58,783 nucleotides of DNA from Accumulibacter sp. (GTDB lineage: Bacteria; Pseudomonadota; Gammaproteobacteria; Burkholderiales; Rhodocyclaceae), in assembly GCA_031266435.1 (NCBI GenBank), contig JAISAZ010000008.1, forward strand, positions 1-58,783. Direction: 5' to 3'. Position numbers and translations under genes: made by a program. Under the pieces are notes generated by a model. It made no database searches and was not told the DNA's origin. It worked only from the letters and a program-made list of their open reading frames with translations. The stretch's first letter is position 1. Each line of letters opens with the position of its first letter. Of the stretch, positions 17,442 through 26,574 are shown piece after piece.

Positions 17442-18527
17442 TCATATCCCCGACCCGCCCTCTTCGAGCGCGTTGCCGGGGACGTTGAAAATCTTGATCT
17501 GGCGCGGTTTGAACCAGACGGTTTGGCCACGGGTAAGCGAGAGCGCGTGGGCGCGTTCGCGCGTGAGTTCCGCTTCGATGAGTTCGGTTTCGTGCAAAAG
17601 CTCGACGCGGACGATCGGCCCGATCGTGTGAACGTCTTTGACGGTCGATTCGAACGCGCCTTCGACGGCGGACGCTTCGATTTCGATGTCGTGCGGCCGA
17701 ACGAAGGCGACGGGGTTCGTCTCCGCGTTTTCCGCGCCGTCTGTCGTCCCGTCGAGCGCCTCGTTGCCGACGCTTGCCCAGCGCCCTTGAACGCGGTCGC
17801 GGAAGACGTTCACGTTGCCGAGAAACTGGTAGACGAAGGGCGACGCGGGGTTGGAATACACTTCGTCGGGCGTTCCGATCTGCTCGATGCGCCCACGGTT
17901 CATGACGACGACGCGGTCGGCGACTTCGAGCGCTTCTTCCTGGTCGTGCGTGACGAAAACGCTGGAGATATGGACTTCGTCGTGCAGGCGGCGCAGCCAG
18001 CGGCGTAATTCCTTGCGTACCTTGGTGTCGAGCGCGCCGAAGGGTTCGTCGAGCAGAAGGACTTTGGGTTCGACGGCGAGCGCGCGCGCGAGCGCGATCC
18101 GCTGGCGCTGACCGCCCGAGAGCTGCGACGGGTAGCGGTCCGCGAGCCATTCGAGCTGTATGAGTTTCAGGAGGTCGAAAACGCGACGGCGGATTTCCGC
18201 GTCGCTCGGACGCTCCTTGCGCGGCTTGACGCGCAGGCCGAAGGCGACGTTTTCGAAGACCGACATGTGGCGAAAGAGCGCGTAATGCTGGAAGACGAAG
18301 CCGACCCGGCGCTCGCGGGCGTGCAAGCGCGTCGCGTCCGCGCCCGCGAAGCGGATATTGCCGGCGTCGGGCGTTTCCATCCCGGCGATGATGCGCAACA
18401 GCGTCGTTTTTCCGCAACCCGAAGGCCCCAGGAGCGCGACGAGTTCACCGGTCGGTATCTTCAGGTCGATGCCGTCGAGCGCCGTGAAATTTCCGAAGCG
18501 TTTTCCTACATTGCTGATTTCTATCAT
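17442..18527 (-). CDS. cysA: Sulfate/thiosulfate ABC transporter ATPase CysA
   Basis: 361 residues. Walker A GPSGCGKT is at 34-41, the signature LSGGQ at 136-140, Walker B VLLLDEP at 156-162, and the H-loop in [11 protein letters not shown]-terminal TOBE-like regulatory domain follows ([17 protein letters not shown]-like [10 protein letters not shown]). CysA-type ATPases energise import of sulfate and thiosulfate with CysT and CysW. The gene follows cysW after 59 bp. The family is close to other importers, but the neighbourhood with sbp, cysT and cysW makes sulfate the clear call. Confidence 0.93.
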   Translation of the reverse strand: MIEISNVGKRFGNFTALDGIDLKIPTGELVALLGPSGCGKTTLLRIIAGMETPDAGNIRFAGADATRLHARERRVGFVFQHYALFRHMSVFENVAFGLRVKPRKERPSDAEIRRRVFDLLKLIQLEWLADRYPSQLSGGQRQRIALARALAVEPKVLLLDEPFGALDTKVRKELRRWLRRLHDEVHISSVFVTHDQEEALEVADRVVVMNRGRIEQIGTPDEVYSNPASPFVYQFLGNVNVFRDRVQGRWASVGNEALDGTTDGAENAETNPVAFVRPHDIEIEASAVEGAFESTVKDVHTIGPIVRVELLHETELIEAELTRERAHALSLTRGQTVWFKPRQIKIFNVPGNALEEGGSGI

Positions 18528-18586
18528 GAATGTTTATCCAAAATGCGCGCGCGGCGCCGGCGGGTGCCAAGGCGAAATCGACATGC

Positions 18587-19477
18587 TCATGGGCGATTCG
18601 GGAGCGCAACTCCCCTTTCGGGCAAAAATCCGGCGTCCAGGGCCTCATTTTCGCGCCGCATCCGCCATTCGACAAGCATTTTGGCCGCCAGCGTCACGAG
18701 CGCGAGCAGCGCCAGGATCGACGCCGAAGCGAAGGCGGCGACCGCGTTGTATTCGTTGTAGAGTATCTCGACGTGGAGCGGCAGCGTATTGGTCTCGCCG
18801 CGAATGTGGCCGGAGACGACCGAGACCGCGCCGAATTCGCCCATCGCGCGCGCGTTGGCGAGGATCACGCCGTAGAGAAGCCCCCAGCGGATTTTCGGCA
18901 GCGTCACGCGGAAAAACATCTGGACGCCGGAGGCGCCGAGCGAGATCGCGGCTTCCTCGTCGTCGGCGCCCTGCGAGAGCATCAGCGGTATGAGTTCGCG
19001 CGCGATGAAGGGGAAGGTGATGAAGAGGGTCACGAGGATCATTCCCGGCAAGGCAAAAACGATCCTGATCCCGCGCGCTTCGAGCCAGGGGCCCAAGAGG
19101 CCCTGCATACCGAAGATCAAGAGGAAAACCAGGCCGACGACGACGGGCGAGACGGCGAAGGGGAGGTCGATCAGCGTGACGAGCAGCCCTTTGCCGCGAA
19201 AATCGAACTTGGCGATCGCCCACGACGCGGCGACGCCGAGGACGATGTTGACGGGCAGGACGACAAAAGCGATGACGACCGTCAGCTTGATCGCGTGGAG
19301 CGTTTCCCTGTCGCTCAGGGCGTCGGCGTAGGCGTTCCATCCGCTCCGAAACGCTTCGACGAATACGGCGACGAGCGGGAGCAACAGGAAAAGAAACAGA
19401 AAGCCGAGACCAAGAAAGAGGAGGAGCGCGCGCAACCAGCGCGGTTCGGCGTTCGCTTTTTCTATCGCTTCGCTCAT
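18587..19477 (-). CDS. cysW: Sulfate ABC transporter permease CysW
   Basis: 296 residues from ATG 19477, which overlaps the cysT stop in ATGA. There are six expected membrane helices, the first at about 15-37. The cytoplasmic EAA loop reads EEAAISLGASGVQMFFRVTLP. The GAVSVVSGHIRGETNTLPLHVE stretch is typical of CysW (described here in pieces: GAVSVVSGHIRG then NTLPLHVEILY). It pairs with CysT in the inner membrane. Confidence 0.92.
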   Translation of the reverse strand: MSEAIEKANAEPRWLRALLLFLGLGFLFLFLLLPLVAVFVEAFRSGWNAYADALSDRETLHAIKLTVVIAFVVLPVNIVLGVAASWAIAKFDFRGKGLLVTLIDLPFAVSPVVVGLVFLLIFGMQGLLGPWLEARGIRIVFALPGMILVTLFITFPFIARELIPLMLSQGADDEEAAISLGASGVQMFFRVTLPKIRWGLLYGVILANARAMGEFGAVSVVSGHIRGETNTLPLHVEILYNEYNAVAAFASASILALLALVTLAAKMLVEWRMRRENEALDAGFLPERGVALPNRP

Positions 19478-20388
19478 GCGTCCGCCTCTCCGGTACCGCC
19501 GTGCCGGTCGGCAGCCCACCATTGCAGCGTATTGACGCAGAGCAAGAGCGCGAACGAGATCGCCAGCATGACGAGCGCGAGCGCCGTCGCGCCCGGAATA
19601 TCGTATTGTTCGAGCTTGGAGAGGATCAGGAGCGGCGTGATTTCGGAAACCATCGGGAGGTTTCCGGCGATGAAAATGACCGAGCCGTATTCGCCGATCG
19701 CGCGCGAAAACGAGAGCGTGAAGCCCGTCAGCAAGGCCGGGAGAAGGCCCGGAAACAGCACACGTGTGAAGGTCTGGAGGCGTGAGGCGCCGAGCGACGC
19801 CGCCGCTTCTTCGATTTCGGGTTCGATGTCTTCGATGACGGGCTGCAGGGTTCGCACGACGAAGGGCAGGCTGATGAAGGTCAGCGCGACGACGATCCCG
19901 ACCGGGGTGAAGGCCACGCGGATTCCGAAGACGTTTTCGAGCGGGCGACCGATCCAGCCGGTGTTCGCGGTGAGCGTCGCGAGCGTGATCCCGGCGACCG
20001 CCGTCGGCAGCGCGAAAGGCAGATCGACGAGGACGTCGACGAAGCGTTTCCCCGGAAAAGGAGTGCGCACGAGTATCCACGCGACGATCAGACCGAAAAA
20101 AGCGTTGATCAGCGCCGCGAGGAAGGACGCGCCGAAAGTCACGCGGTACGACGCGATCGCCTGCGCGCTCGTCGCAATCCGCCAGAATTGGCCGACGCCG
20201 AGCGAAGCCGACCGAAAAAGAAGGCCGGAAAGCGGCAGCAGGATCAGGATCGACAAGTAGGTCAGCGTCAATCCGAGCGAAAGACCGAAGCCGGGAAGTA
20301 CGCTTCGCGTCGTCGGACGGAGTTTTTGAGTTCTGAAAATTTTGTAAATCCCGAAAAAATTGCCGAACCGGAGATGCGCGGCACGCAT
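19474..20388 (-). CDS. cysT: Sulfate ABC transporter permease CysT (CysU)
   Basis: 304 residues from ATG 20388 (MRAAHLRFGNFF); a longer frame would translate repeat sequence and is rejected. Six membrane helices are expected. The EAA loop reads EEAAASLGASRLQTFTRVLFP, and GEYGSVIFIAGNLP follows as usual for CysT. The gene start directly abuts a heptad-type dispersed repeat that separates it from sbp, so expression may depend on read-through from sbp or on a promoter inside the repeat. Confidence 0.92.
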   Translation of the reverse strand: MRAAHLRFGNFFGIYKIFRTQKLRPTTRSVLPGFGLSLGLTLTYLSILILLPLSGLLFRSASLGVGQFWRIATSAQAIASYRVTFGASFLAALINAFFGLIVAWILVRTPFPGKRFVDVLVDLPFALPTAVAGITLATLTANTGWIGRPLENVFGIRVAFTPVGIVVALTFISLPFVVRTLQPVIEDIEPEIEEAAASLGASRLQTFTRVLFPGLLPALLTGFTLSFSRAIGEYGSVIFIAGNLPMVSEITPLLILSKLEQYDIPGATALALVMLAISFALLLCVNTLQWWAADRHGGTGEADA

Positions 20389-20548
20389 CAGAGGACAGAA
20401 GACAGAAGATAGAAGACAGAGCGCTCGCAACGCTCGCTTTGTGATCTGTGTTCAGTCGTCAGTTGTCGCGTGACTGCCTCCCTCGGATTACAGACAACTG
20501 ACCACAGAGGCCGAAGGCCGTTCTGTCCTCTGTCTTCTGTCCTCTGAT
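20389..20548. repeat. Full-length heptad element between sbp and cysT
   Basis: About 160 bp: GGACAGA/AGACAGA words, a GAGCGCTCGCAACGCTCGC hairpin, a core containing GATTACAGACAACTGACC, a GGCCGAAGGCC hairpin and inverted TCTGTCC/TCTGTCT words. It has the same order as copies at 7660-7830, 22707-22975 and 30177-30361. It abuts the cysT start and lies close to the sbp stop. Confidence 0.85.
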
Positions 20549-20560
20549 CCCTGACACCGA

Positions 20561-21571
20561 TCACTTGATCTGATAAATCCTGTCGAAACTCCCGCCGTCC
20601 CCGAAATGCGCCGGCGTGGCTTTGCTCCACCCGCCGAAGACCTCGTCGACGCTATAGGTCTTGATCGGTGGGAACTGCGCCCCGTATTTCTTGAGAATGT
20701 CGGGATTGCGCGGACGCAGGTAGTTTTGCGCCATGACTTCCTGACCTTCGGGCGACCACAGATAGTTGAGATAGGCTTCGGCGAGCTTGCGCGTCCCCTT
20801 TTTGTCGACGACCTTCTCGACGATCGCGACGGGAAATTCCGCCTGGATCGAAAGCGACGGATAGACGATGTCGAATTCGCCTTTGCCGAACTCTTTGGCG
20901 ATCAACTCGGCTTCGCTTTCAAACGAGATCAGAACGTCGCCTTGTTTTCGCTGCATGAAGCTCGTCGTCGCGTCGCGTCCGCCCGCGGCGAAAAGCGGGG
21001 TGTTTTTCAGGAGTTTCCCGACGAAGTCCTGCGCCGTCCGATCGTTCCCGCCGGGTTGCTTGAGCGCGTAGATCCACGCCGCGAGGTAGGAATAACGCCC
21101 GTTCCCCGTATTTTTCGGGTGCGGCAAAATGATCTGTACGCCGGTCTGGACGAGGTCGTTCCAGTCTTTCAAGGCTTTCGGGTTGCCCTTCCTGACGATG
21201 AAAACCATCGTCGACGTATAGGGCGACGCGTTGTCGGGGAACTTCTTCGCGTAATCGGGCGCGACGAGTCCCTTTTCGGCGAGGAAGTTGACGTCGGACG
21301 CCTGATTCATCGTCACGACATCGGCTTCGAGCCCGTCGGCGACCGAGCGCACCTGTTTGCTCGACCCGCCGTGCGACTGCCTGACTTCGACCGTTTCCCC
21401 CGTCTTCTCTTTCCAATGCTTTTCGAATTGAGGGTTGAAGTCCTTGTACAGGTCGCGCGCAACGTCGTACGAAACGTTCAGCAGACCGGGAGCCGCCCAA
21501 ACCGGCGCGGCGACCAGCATGGACGCCAAAACGACAAAAACTTTCCAGACTCCCCGGCAGGTTTGCGACAT
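20561..21571 (-). CDS. sbp: Periplasmic sulfate-binding protein
   Basis: 336 residues with a signal peptide ending at AAPVWA. The mature protein has NVSYDVARDLYKDFN and QSHGGSSKQVRSV, the sulfate-binding-protein hallmarks, plus VTMNQASDVNFLAEKG. It delivers sulfate or thiosulfate to CysTW. Start ATG 21571 has a strong ribosome site, AAGGAGAT, at 21576-21583. Sbp and CysP are hard to tell apart by eye. The stop is followed by repeat sequence. Confidence 0.9.
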   Translation of the reverse strand: MSQTCRGVWKVFVVLASMLVAAPVWAAPGLLNVSYDVARDLYKDFNPQFEKHWKEKTGETVEVRQSHGGSSKQVRSVADGLEADVVTMNQASDVNFLAEKGLVAPDYAKKFPDNASPYTSTMVFIVRKGNPKALKDWNDLVQTGVQIILPHPKNTGNGRYSYLAAWIYALKQPGGNDRTAQDFVGKLLKNTPLFAAGGRDATTSFMQRKQGDVLISFESEAELIAKEFGKGEFDIVYPSLSIQAEFPVAIVEKVVDKKGTRKLAEAYLNYLWSPEGQEVMAQNYLRPRNPDILKKYGAQFPPIKTYSVDEVFGGWSKATPAHFGDGGSFDRIYQIK

Positions 21572-21626
21572 TCGTATCTCCTTCCAAATGTGTCAGAATG
21601 GTGCGCTCACGGCACGCTTCCCGACC

Positions 21627-21632
21627 ACTATA
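21627..21632 (-). promoter_or_regulatory. Possible -10 box of the sulfate operon
   Basis: TATAGT on the minus strand (ACTATA at 21627-21632), about 55 bp before the sbp start. The best -35 hexamer 17 bp upstream, TTAGGG, is weak, which would fit an activator-dependent promoter such as one controlled by CysB; no CysB site is recognisable by eye. Confidence 0.35.
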
Positions 21633-21765
21633 GCGTAGAAGCCTCGGCGCCCTAAATCTCATTTTTTGATTTATTTATGCTTAATTTGAATAAGCCGTTT
21701 CGGCGCCCCTGGCTTCGTTGCCGTCTTCTCAGCTTCCTAAGCTGCGCGACGCGCCCCACCCCGGA

Positions 21766-22734
21766 ATGAGCGCGGCGATCCCCGAAGCCTTCCACGGACG
21801 CCGCTACAACGCCTACAACGACTGGGCGAAAAAACACTACGGCGGACGCCTCCAGAAAATCTCGGTCGACGCCGGATTCACCTGCCCCAACCGCGACGGA
21901 ACGCTCGGTTTCGGCGGTTGCAGTTTCTGCAACAACGAGGGTTTTTCGCCGAGCTATCTGCGCGAGCAGCGCAATATCGCCGAACAGATCGATACCGGCG
22001 TCGAATTCGCCCGTCGCCGCTACCCGCGCTCGAAAGCCTTTCTCGCGTACTTCCAGAGCTATTCCAATACCTACGCCGCGCTCGAAAAGCTCAGAGAGGC
22101 CTACGGCGCCGCGATCGATCACCCCGACATCGCGGGACTCGTCGTCGGGACGCGCCCCGACTGCCTCCCCGACGAAACGCTCGACTACCTGGCCGATCTT
22201 TCAAAGCGCGTCTTCGTCGAACTCGAAATCGGGATCGAATCCTGCGACGACGCCGTCCTCAAAGAGTGTTTGCGCGGCCACGATTTTTCCTGCACGCGCG
22301 ATGCCTTCGCACGCGCGGCGCAGCGCGGCCTCTTCCTGACGGGACATTTGCTGATCGGCCTGCCGCTCGAAACGCACGAAAGCCTGATGCGCGGCGCCGA
22401 AGCGCTCGCCGCGCTCCCGATCGACGCGCTCAAATTCCACCAGTTGCAGATCATGCGCGGTACGCGCCTTGCGGAACGCTACTTAGCCGACCCCGAAAAC
22501 CTCTCCCTGCTCGACCTGAACAGTTATTTCGATAGCGTCATCGACGTCGTCGAACGCCTTCCGCCGAGCATGAAAATCCAGCGCCTCGGCAGCGAAGTTC
22601 CGCCGCGCGTCCTCGTCTCACCTGACTGGGGAATGCGCCTCGACAAATTCGCCCCAATGTTCGAAGAACGCCTGCGCGCGCGCAACGCGTGGCAGGGGAG
22701 GTGTTTCAGAGGACAGAAGACAGAGGACAGATGA
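21766..22734 (+). CDS. TIGR01212-type radical SAM protein (YhcC family)
   Basis: 322 residues from ATG 21766. The FeS cluster motif is atypical for radical SAM enzymes and typical for this family: GFTCPNRDGTLGFGGCSFC. Other family features are FQSYSNTYAALEKLREAYG, GTRPDCLPDETLDYLADL and ELEIGIESCDDAVL. The reaction is not established. The final residues (FRGQKTEDR) are encoded by the dispersed repeat that follows. It is divergent from sbp. Confidence 0.85.
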   Translation: MSAAIPEAFHGRRYNAYNDWAKKHYGGRLQKISVDAGFTCPNRDGTLGFGGCSFCNNEGFSPSYLREQRNIAEQIDTGVEFARRRYPRSKAFLAYFQSYSNTYAALEKLREAYGAAIDHPDIAGLVVGTRPDCLPDETLDYLADLSKRVFVELEIGIESCDDAVLKECLRGHDFSCTRDAFARAAQRGLFLTGHLLIGLPLETHESLMRGAEALAALPIDALKFHQLQIMRGTRLAERYLADPENLSLLDLNSYFDSVIDVVERLPPSMKIQRLGSEVPPRVLVSPDWGMRLDKFAPMFEERLRARNAWQGRCFRGQKTEDR

Positions 22735-22980
22735 CTGAGCGCTCGCTGCGCTCGCTTTGTGATCAGTTTTATAGGTTGGGCTAAGCGTAGCGCAGCCCAA
22801 CGGACAGATGTTGGGCTTTCTGATCTGTTTTCAGTATTCAGATATCGCATGGCTTGCTCCCATCAGATTACAGACAACTGACTACAAAGGCCGCAGGCCG
22901 CTCTGTCATCTGTCTTCAGTCTTCTGTCTTCTGTCTCTGTCTTCTGTCCTCTGTCTTCTGTCCTCTGTCCCGAGAACGAA
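22705..22980. repeat. Heptad element interrupted by a second repeat with apparent target duplication
   Basis: A heptad element like that at 30177-30361 is split after TGATCAGTTTT (22760-22770). Fifty bases of a GGTTGGGC/AGCCCAAC palindromic repeat follow (22771-22820), then TGATCTGTTTT (22821-22831) and the rest of the element. Copies elsewhere show the empty site TGATCAGTTTTCAGTATTC. The left end encodes the tail of the radical SAM protein and the right end the tail of the phosphodiesterase. Confidence 0.8.
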
Positions 22981-23768
22981 TACGGTCCGGCGAAACTCGT
23001 CCGGGTCGCGATCTGGCAGACGTGCGTGTTGAGAACGCCCTGCTTCCAGTGATGCAGAAGGTAGCCCGGCGTTTCCAGGCGGAATTCGTCGCCGCCTTTT
23101 TCGCTGAGATCAAGTTCCATCTGCATCGAGACGGCGGGCGCCGTCACGACCGAAACTCCCCTCCATTGGCTCAGGATGGGTCGATGAATATGACCGCAGC
23201 AAAGACGCGTCGGCGGATTTTTACGAAGGATCGTGGCGAGCGCGTCCGCGTTTTCCAGGGATGCGTCCATGACCGGCAGCCCCGTGGCGAAGGGCGGATG
23301 GTGCATGAACAGCAGGGTCGGTGTACGCGGTCTTTTCGCCAGCGTTTTATCGAGCCAGCGCATCACCGTCGGGTGCCAATGTCCGCCGTGCGAACCCGGA
23401 TTTGTCGTGTCGACCATGACGAGGCGCACGGGACCGTCCTCGACGGTGTAGCAGATGCAGGGCGCCGCGTCCGGGTCGGCCGGACACCATCCCGGCAGGA
23501 TGGCACGCATCCGGTCGCGCCGGTCGTGATTGCCGGGAATCGCATAAATCGGCCACCCGAGCGGCGAGAAGGATTCGTGGAGAATGCGATAAGCCTTCTC
23601 GTCGCCGTCGTCGGCAAGGTCTCCGGTGAGTACGAGCGCGTCGGGCTTTGCTTCCGTCTTTTTCAAATGCGCGAGCGCCTCTTCCAGGCAGCGGCGGGTA
23701 TCGACGACCCCGAACGACGGGCGATCGTCGCCACGCACGTGAAAGTCCGAAAGCTGAAGAACGATCAC
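22863..23768 (-). CDS. Class III metallophosphodiesterase (CpdA/GpdQ-like) in an ABC importer operon
   Basis: 301 residues from GTG 23768, chosen because GTGA overlaps the stop of the upstream transporter gene. All metallophosphoesterase motifs are present: SDFH at 7-10, TGDLADDG, GNHDRR, FMHHPP and CGHIHRPI. This set is shared by cAMP phosphodiesterase CpdA and glycerophosphodiesterase GpdQ. No signal peptide is visible, so it acts in the cytoplasm. Position at the end of an importer operon suggests it cleaves the imported phosphodiester; that is inference. About 40 C-terminal residues (from SGQRTEDRGQKTE onward) are repeat-encoded, an acquired tail. Confidence 0.8.
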   Translation of the reverse strand: MIVLQLSDFHVRGDDRPSFGVVDTRRCLEEALAHLKKTEAKPDALVLTGDLADDGDEKAYRILHESFSPLGWPIYAIPGNHDRRDRMRAILPGWCPADPDAAPCICYTVEDGPVRLVMVDTTNPGSHGGHWHPTVMRWLDKTLAKRPRTPTLLFMHHPPFATGLPVMDASLENADALATILRKNPPTRLCCGHIHRPILSQWRGVSVVTAPAVSMQMELDLSEKGGDEFRLETPGYLLHHWKQGVLNTHVCQIATRTSFAGPYSFSGQRTEDRGQKTETEDRRLKTDDRAACGLCSQLSVI

Positions 23769-25705
23769 CCCGCGTCCCCGAAAAGCAGAAGCGATTCCGG
23801 CAAGAGTTTGACGCCGATTTCCCTGCCTGGAGGAATCGTCTCGCCCGGAGGAATTTCCATCTTGATGAGAGTCTCTTCGGCAATCCACACGACGAGTCGC
23901 GTCTTTTCGCCCAGGAAATGCGCGCTGACCACCCTCCCGCGCATCCTGCCGGGGACGAGAGGCGCCGCGCGCGCCTGGTTGGGGCGAAAAAACACGCTCA
24001 CTTTGCCCCGCGCGGGGAGCGATGAGACGCCGGTTCTCGGTCTTCCTACGGAGAGGTCTTCAATCGGGATGACCGCTCCGCCGGGAAGACGCAGCGCGTC
24101 CGCGTCCAGAAACCCCTCCAGCCGGTTCGAACCGCCGACAAAGCCCGCCACGAAGGCGGTCGCCGGTTCGTGGTAGATTTTCTGCGGGCTGCCGATCTGT
24201 TCGATGCGGCCGTCCTTCATGACGACGATGAGATCGCCCATGCTCATCGCCTCGTCCTGGTCGTGCGTGACGAGAACCGTCGTGATTCCGAGGGAAGTCA
24301 GGAAGCGATCGAGTTCTTCACGCACGCCGACCCGCAGAATGGCGTCGAGAGACGCGAGCGGCTCGTCGAGGAGGAGGACCCTGGGCTTGACGGCCAGCGC
24401 CCGCGCGAGCGCGACGCGCTGCCGCTGGCCCCCGGAAAGTTCGCTGACCCCGCGACCCGAAAGATGCCGCATGCGTACCATTTCGAGCATGTCGTCCACG
24501 GTCTTCGCCGTCTCGCTTCGCGGAGTCCCGCGGATCCGCAGGCCGTAAGCGACGTTTTCCGCCACGCTCATGTGCGGGAACAGCGCGTACTGCTGGAACA
24601 TCATCCCGACCCGCCGCTTTTCCACGGGAATCCGGGTGACATCCTTTCCTCCAAGAGAGACTTTTCCGCCGGGGTCGGGGCTTTCCAGGCCCGCGATGAG
24701 CCGGAGTGTCGTGGTTTTCCCGCAGCCCGAAGGCCCCAGCAGCACGACTTTGCGCCCTTTGGGCATGTGCAGGGAAAAGGAATGCAGAACCCGGACGCGC
24801 CCAAAGGTCTTGGAACAGTTTTCCAGGGTGATCGACACGAGGTCGGACGCCGGCCCGCAATACTCCATCACGACAGGGGTATGTACCGCGAGCGTATCCG
24901 GCGTCTCGGCGCGACGCGTCATCCGGGCCATGAGGGAAGGGATTTTTCGCATCAGCGTCAGCACCGGAACGATGAGCAGCAGGAAGATCAGGGTGTAGGC
25001 GGAGCCGATTTCGATACGCATCGAAGCGTAGGTATCCGCAAGGCCCACCGGGAGGGTACGGGTAAAAGGCGTCTGGAGCATCCAGGAGAGGTTGAATTCT
25101 CCGATCGAGAGAGTGAACACTTGCAAGGCTCCGGAAAGAATGCCAGGCCCCGCGATGGGCACCACAATCCGCCGGAAACGCCCGAAGGCGTCCGCGCCGA
25201 GGGTTGCGGCGGCTTCTTCGTACAGCGGGAGCGGTACGACCCGCAAGACGGCGGTGACCGAGCGCACCATGAAGGGCAGGCAAAAAATGCAATGTCCCGC
25301 CAGCAGAAAAAGCCAACTGTGGCGGAACCACGTCAGGCCGCCCCAGGTCAGGAGGATGCCGAGTCCGATGGCGATTCCCGGAACCGAGAGCGGCAGCACG
25401 AGGGATTCTTCGATGAACGAAGCCCAGCGCGCTTTCCCGGCTCTGACCAGGGCGTAGGCGAAAGGAAGGCCGACGAGGACGCAGACGACCAGCGTCGCCA
25501 AAGCCAGGTAAAAACTGCGAAAGATCGTATCGCCGTAAGTGGCGAGCACCTTGTGCAGCCACCTCAGAGTGAAGCCCGATCCCAAGCCCCGAAACGCGTC
25601 GACCGTCAGCGCCGTCAGCGCGGTTTGGACGACGGGCGCCAACAGAAAGCAGGAACAGACGAGGGTAAAACCCAGTTGCCCCCAGAAAAAAGCCCCTTTT
25701 TTCAT
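23765..25705 (-). CDS. Fused ABC permease-ATPase importer subunit
   Basis: 646 residues in one frame from ATG 25705, which overlaps the preceding permease stop in ATGA. Residues 1-265 are a six-helix permease with an EAA loop (EEAAATLGADAFGRFRRIVV, from 163). Residues 288-646 are an ATPase: Walker A GPSGCGKT at 324-331, LSGGQ at 423-427, Walker B VLLLDEP at 443-449, H-loop His481, then a TOBE-like domain. No stop codon separates the halves. ATG at residue 280 could give free ATPase as well, but the full-length fusion must be made. Related phosphonate and iron importers usually have two genes here. Substrate is discussed under the binding protein. Confidence 0.85.
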   Translation of the reverse strand: MKKGAFFWGQLGFTLVCSCFLLAPVVQTALTALTVDAFRGLGSGFTLRWLHKVLATYGDTIFRSFYLALATLVVCVLVGLPFAYALVRAGKARWASFIEESLVLPLSVPGIAIGLGILLTWGGLTWFRHSWLFLLAGHCIFCLPFMVRSVTAVLRVVPLPLYEEAAATLGADAFGRFRRIVVPIAGPGILSGALQVFTLSIGEFNLSWMLQTPFTRTLPVGLADTYASMRIEIGSAYTLIFLLLIVPVLTLMRKIPSLMARMTRRAETPDTLAVHTPVVMEYCGPASDLVSITLENCSKTFGRVRVLHSFSLHMPKGRKVVLLGPSGCGKTTTLRLIAGLESPDPGGKVSLGGKDVTRIPVEKRRVGMMFQQYALFPHMSVAENVAYGLRIRGTPRSETAKTVDDMLEMVRMRHLSGRGVSELSGGQRQRVALARALAVKPRVLLLDEPLASLDAILRVGVREELDRFLTSLGITTVLVTHDQDEAMSMGDLIVVMKDGRIEQIGSPQKIYHEPATAFVAGFVGGSNRLEGFLDADALRLPGGAVIPIEDLSVGRPRTGVSSLPARGKVSVFFRPNQARAAPLVPGRMRGRVVSAHFLGEKTRLVVWIAEETLIKMEIPPGETIPPGREIGVKLLPESLLLFGDAG

Positions 25706-26520
25706 CCCCCGCGCCCCGAAGTCTGGAAGCCGAGCAAAAGCTTGGCGAGGAAAAGGATCAGCCAGGTGACGCAGCCGAGCACCACGGAGAGCATCGCGGC
25801 CGTGGCGAAGTTGGCGAACAGGGTAAATTCGGTATAAATGACGATGGGCAACACGTTGATTTCCGTCGCCAGGGTAAAGGCCGTTCCGAAAGCCCCGACC
25901 GACGTTGCGAAGCAGATCGCTCCGGTCGAGACAAGCGCCGGAACGAGCGCCGGGAGCGTTACGTCCACAAGGCTGCGGAAGTTGGAGGCGCCCAGCGTGC
26001 GGGCGGCCTCTTCCTGCGCCGTCTCCAGCTTGCTCACAGCCGCCATGACCGTCGTCACGACGCGCGGGATCGAGAAGTAGAGATAGCCCACGAAGAGACC
26101 GGCCACGGAATACGCAAAAACGAGACGCGAGCCGAATAGCGCCTTGGCGGCAAGGCCGATGATCCCCTGGCGACCCGCCAGCATGATGACCATGAAGCCC
26201 ACGACGACTCCGGGAAAGGAAAGCGGGAGGACCAGCATACCGACCAGGAGATCGCGTCCGGGGAAAGCGTTGCGTTCGAGAAAAAGCGCCGCCGTGCCGC
26301 CGATGACAAGCGCCGCGAAGCTGACGGCGAGCGAAAGGAGGACGGTGGCGACGAGGCTCGACCAATACCTGGGGTTGGAAAGCACCTGCGCGTAAATCGC
26401 CCACCCCGCCGGCGAATCGAGCGACCGAGGAACCAAGAGGGCCACGGGCAGCACGAAGAAAGCGACGAATACGCTCAAGCCGGGAACGAGGAAACAGACG
26501 AGCAGGGTTTTTTTTCGCAT
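25702..26520 (-). CDS. ABC transporter permease, phosphonate/iron importer type
   Basis: 272 residues with six predicted membrane helices, the first at 7-29. The EAA loop reads EEAARTLGASNFRSLVDVTL. It resembles PhnU- and FbpB-type permeases. It overlaps the fused permease-ATPase gene by 4 bp and follows the binding-protein gene after 54 bp. The start is ATG 26520 and a CAGGGAGG ribosome site lies just upstream. Confidence 0.85.
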   Translation of the reverse strand: MRKKTLLVCFLVPGLSVFVAFFVLPVALLVPRSLDSPAGWAIYAQVLSNPRYWSSLVATVLLSLAVSFAALVIGGTAALFLERNAFPGRDLLVGMLVLPLSFPGVVVGFMVIMLAGRQGIIGLAAKALFGSRLVFAYSVAGLFVGYLYFSIPRVVTTVMAAVSKLETAQEEAARTLGASNFRSLVDVTLPALVPALVSTGAICFATSVGAFGTAFTLATEINVLPIVIYTEFTLFANFATAAMLSVVLGCVTWLILFLAKLLLGFQTSGRGG

Positions 26521-26574
26521 GAAACCTCCCTGTGGCGAGCGGAGCCTCCGGCGGCGGACGCCCCCGATGCCTTC

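Noticed and set aside
18530-20260. A 576-codon plus-strand frame opposite cysW and cysT
   Set aside because: Antisense shadow of two well-supported permease genes.
25706-26405. An 879-residue start for the fused ABC protein upstream of 25705
   Set aside because: The added part is an alternative-frame reading of the preceding permease gene; ATG 25705 overlaps that gene's stop in ATGA.
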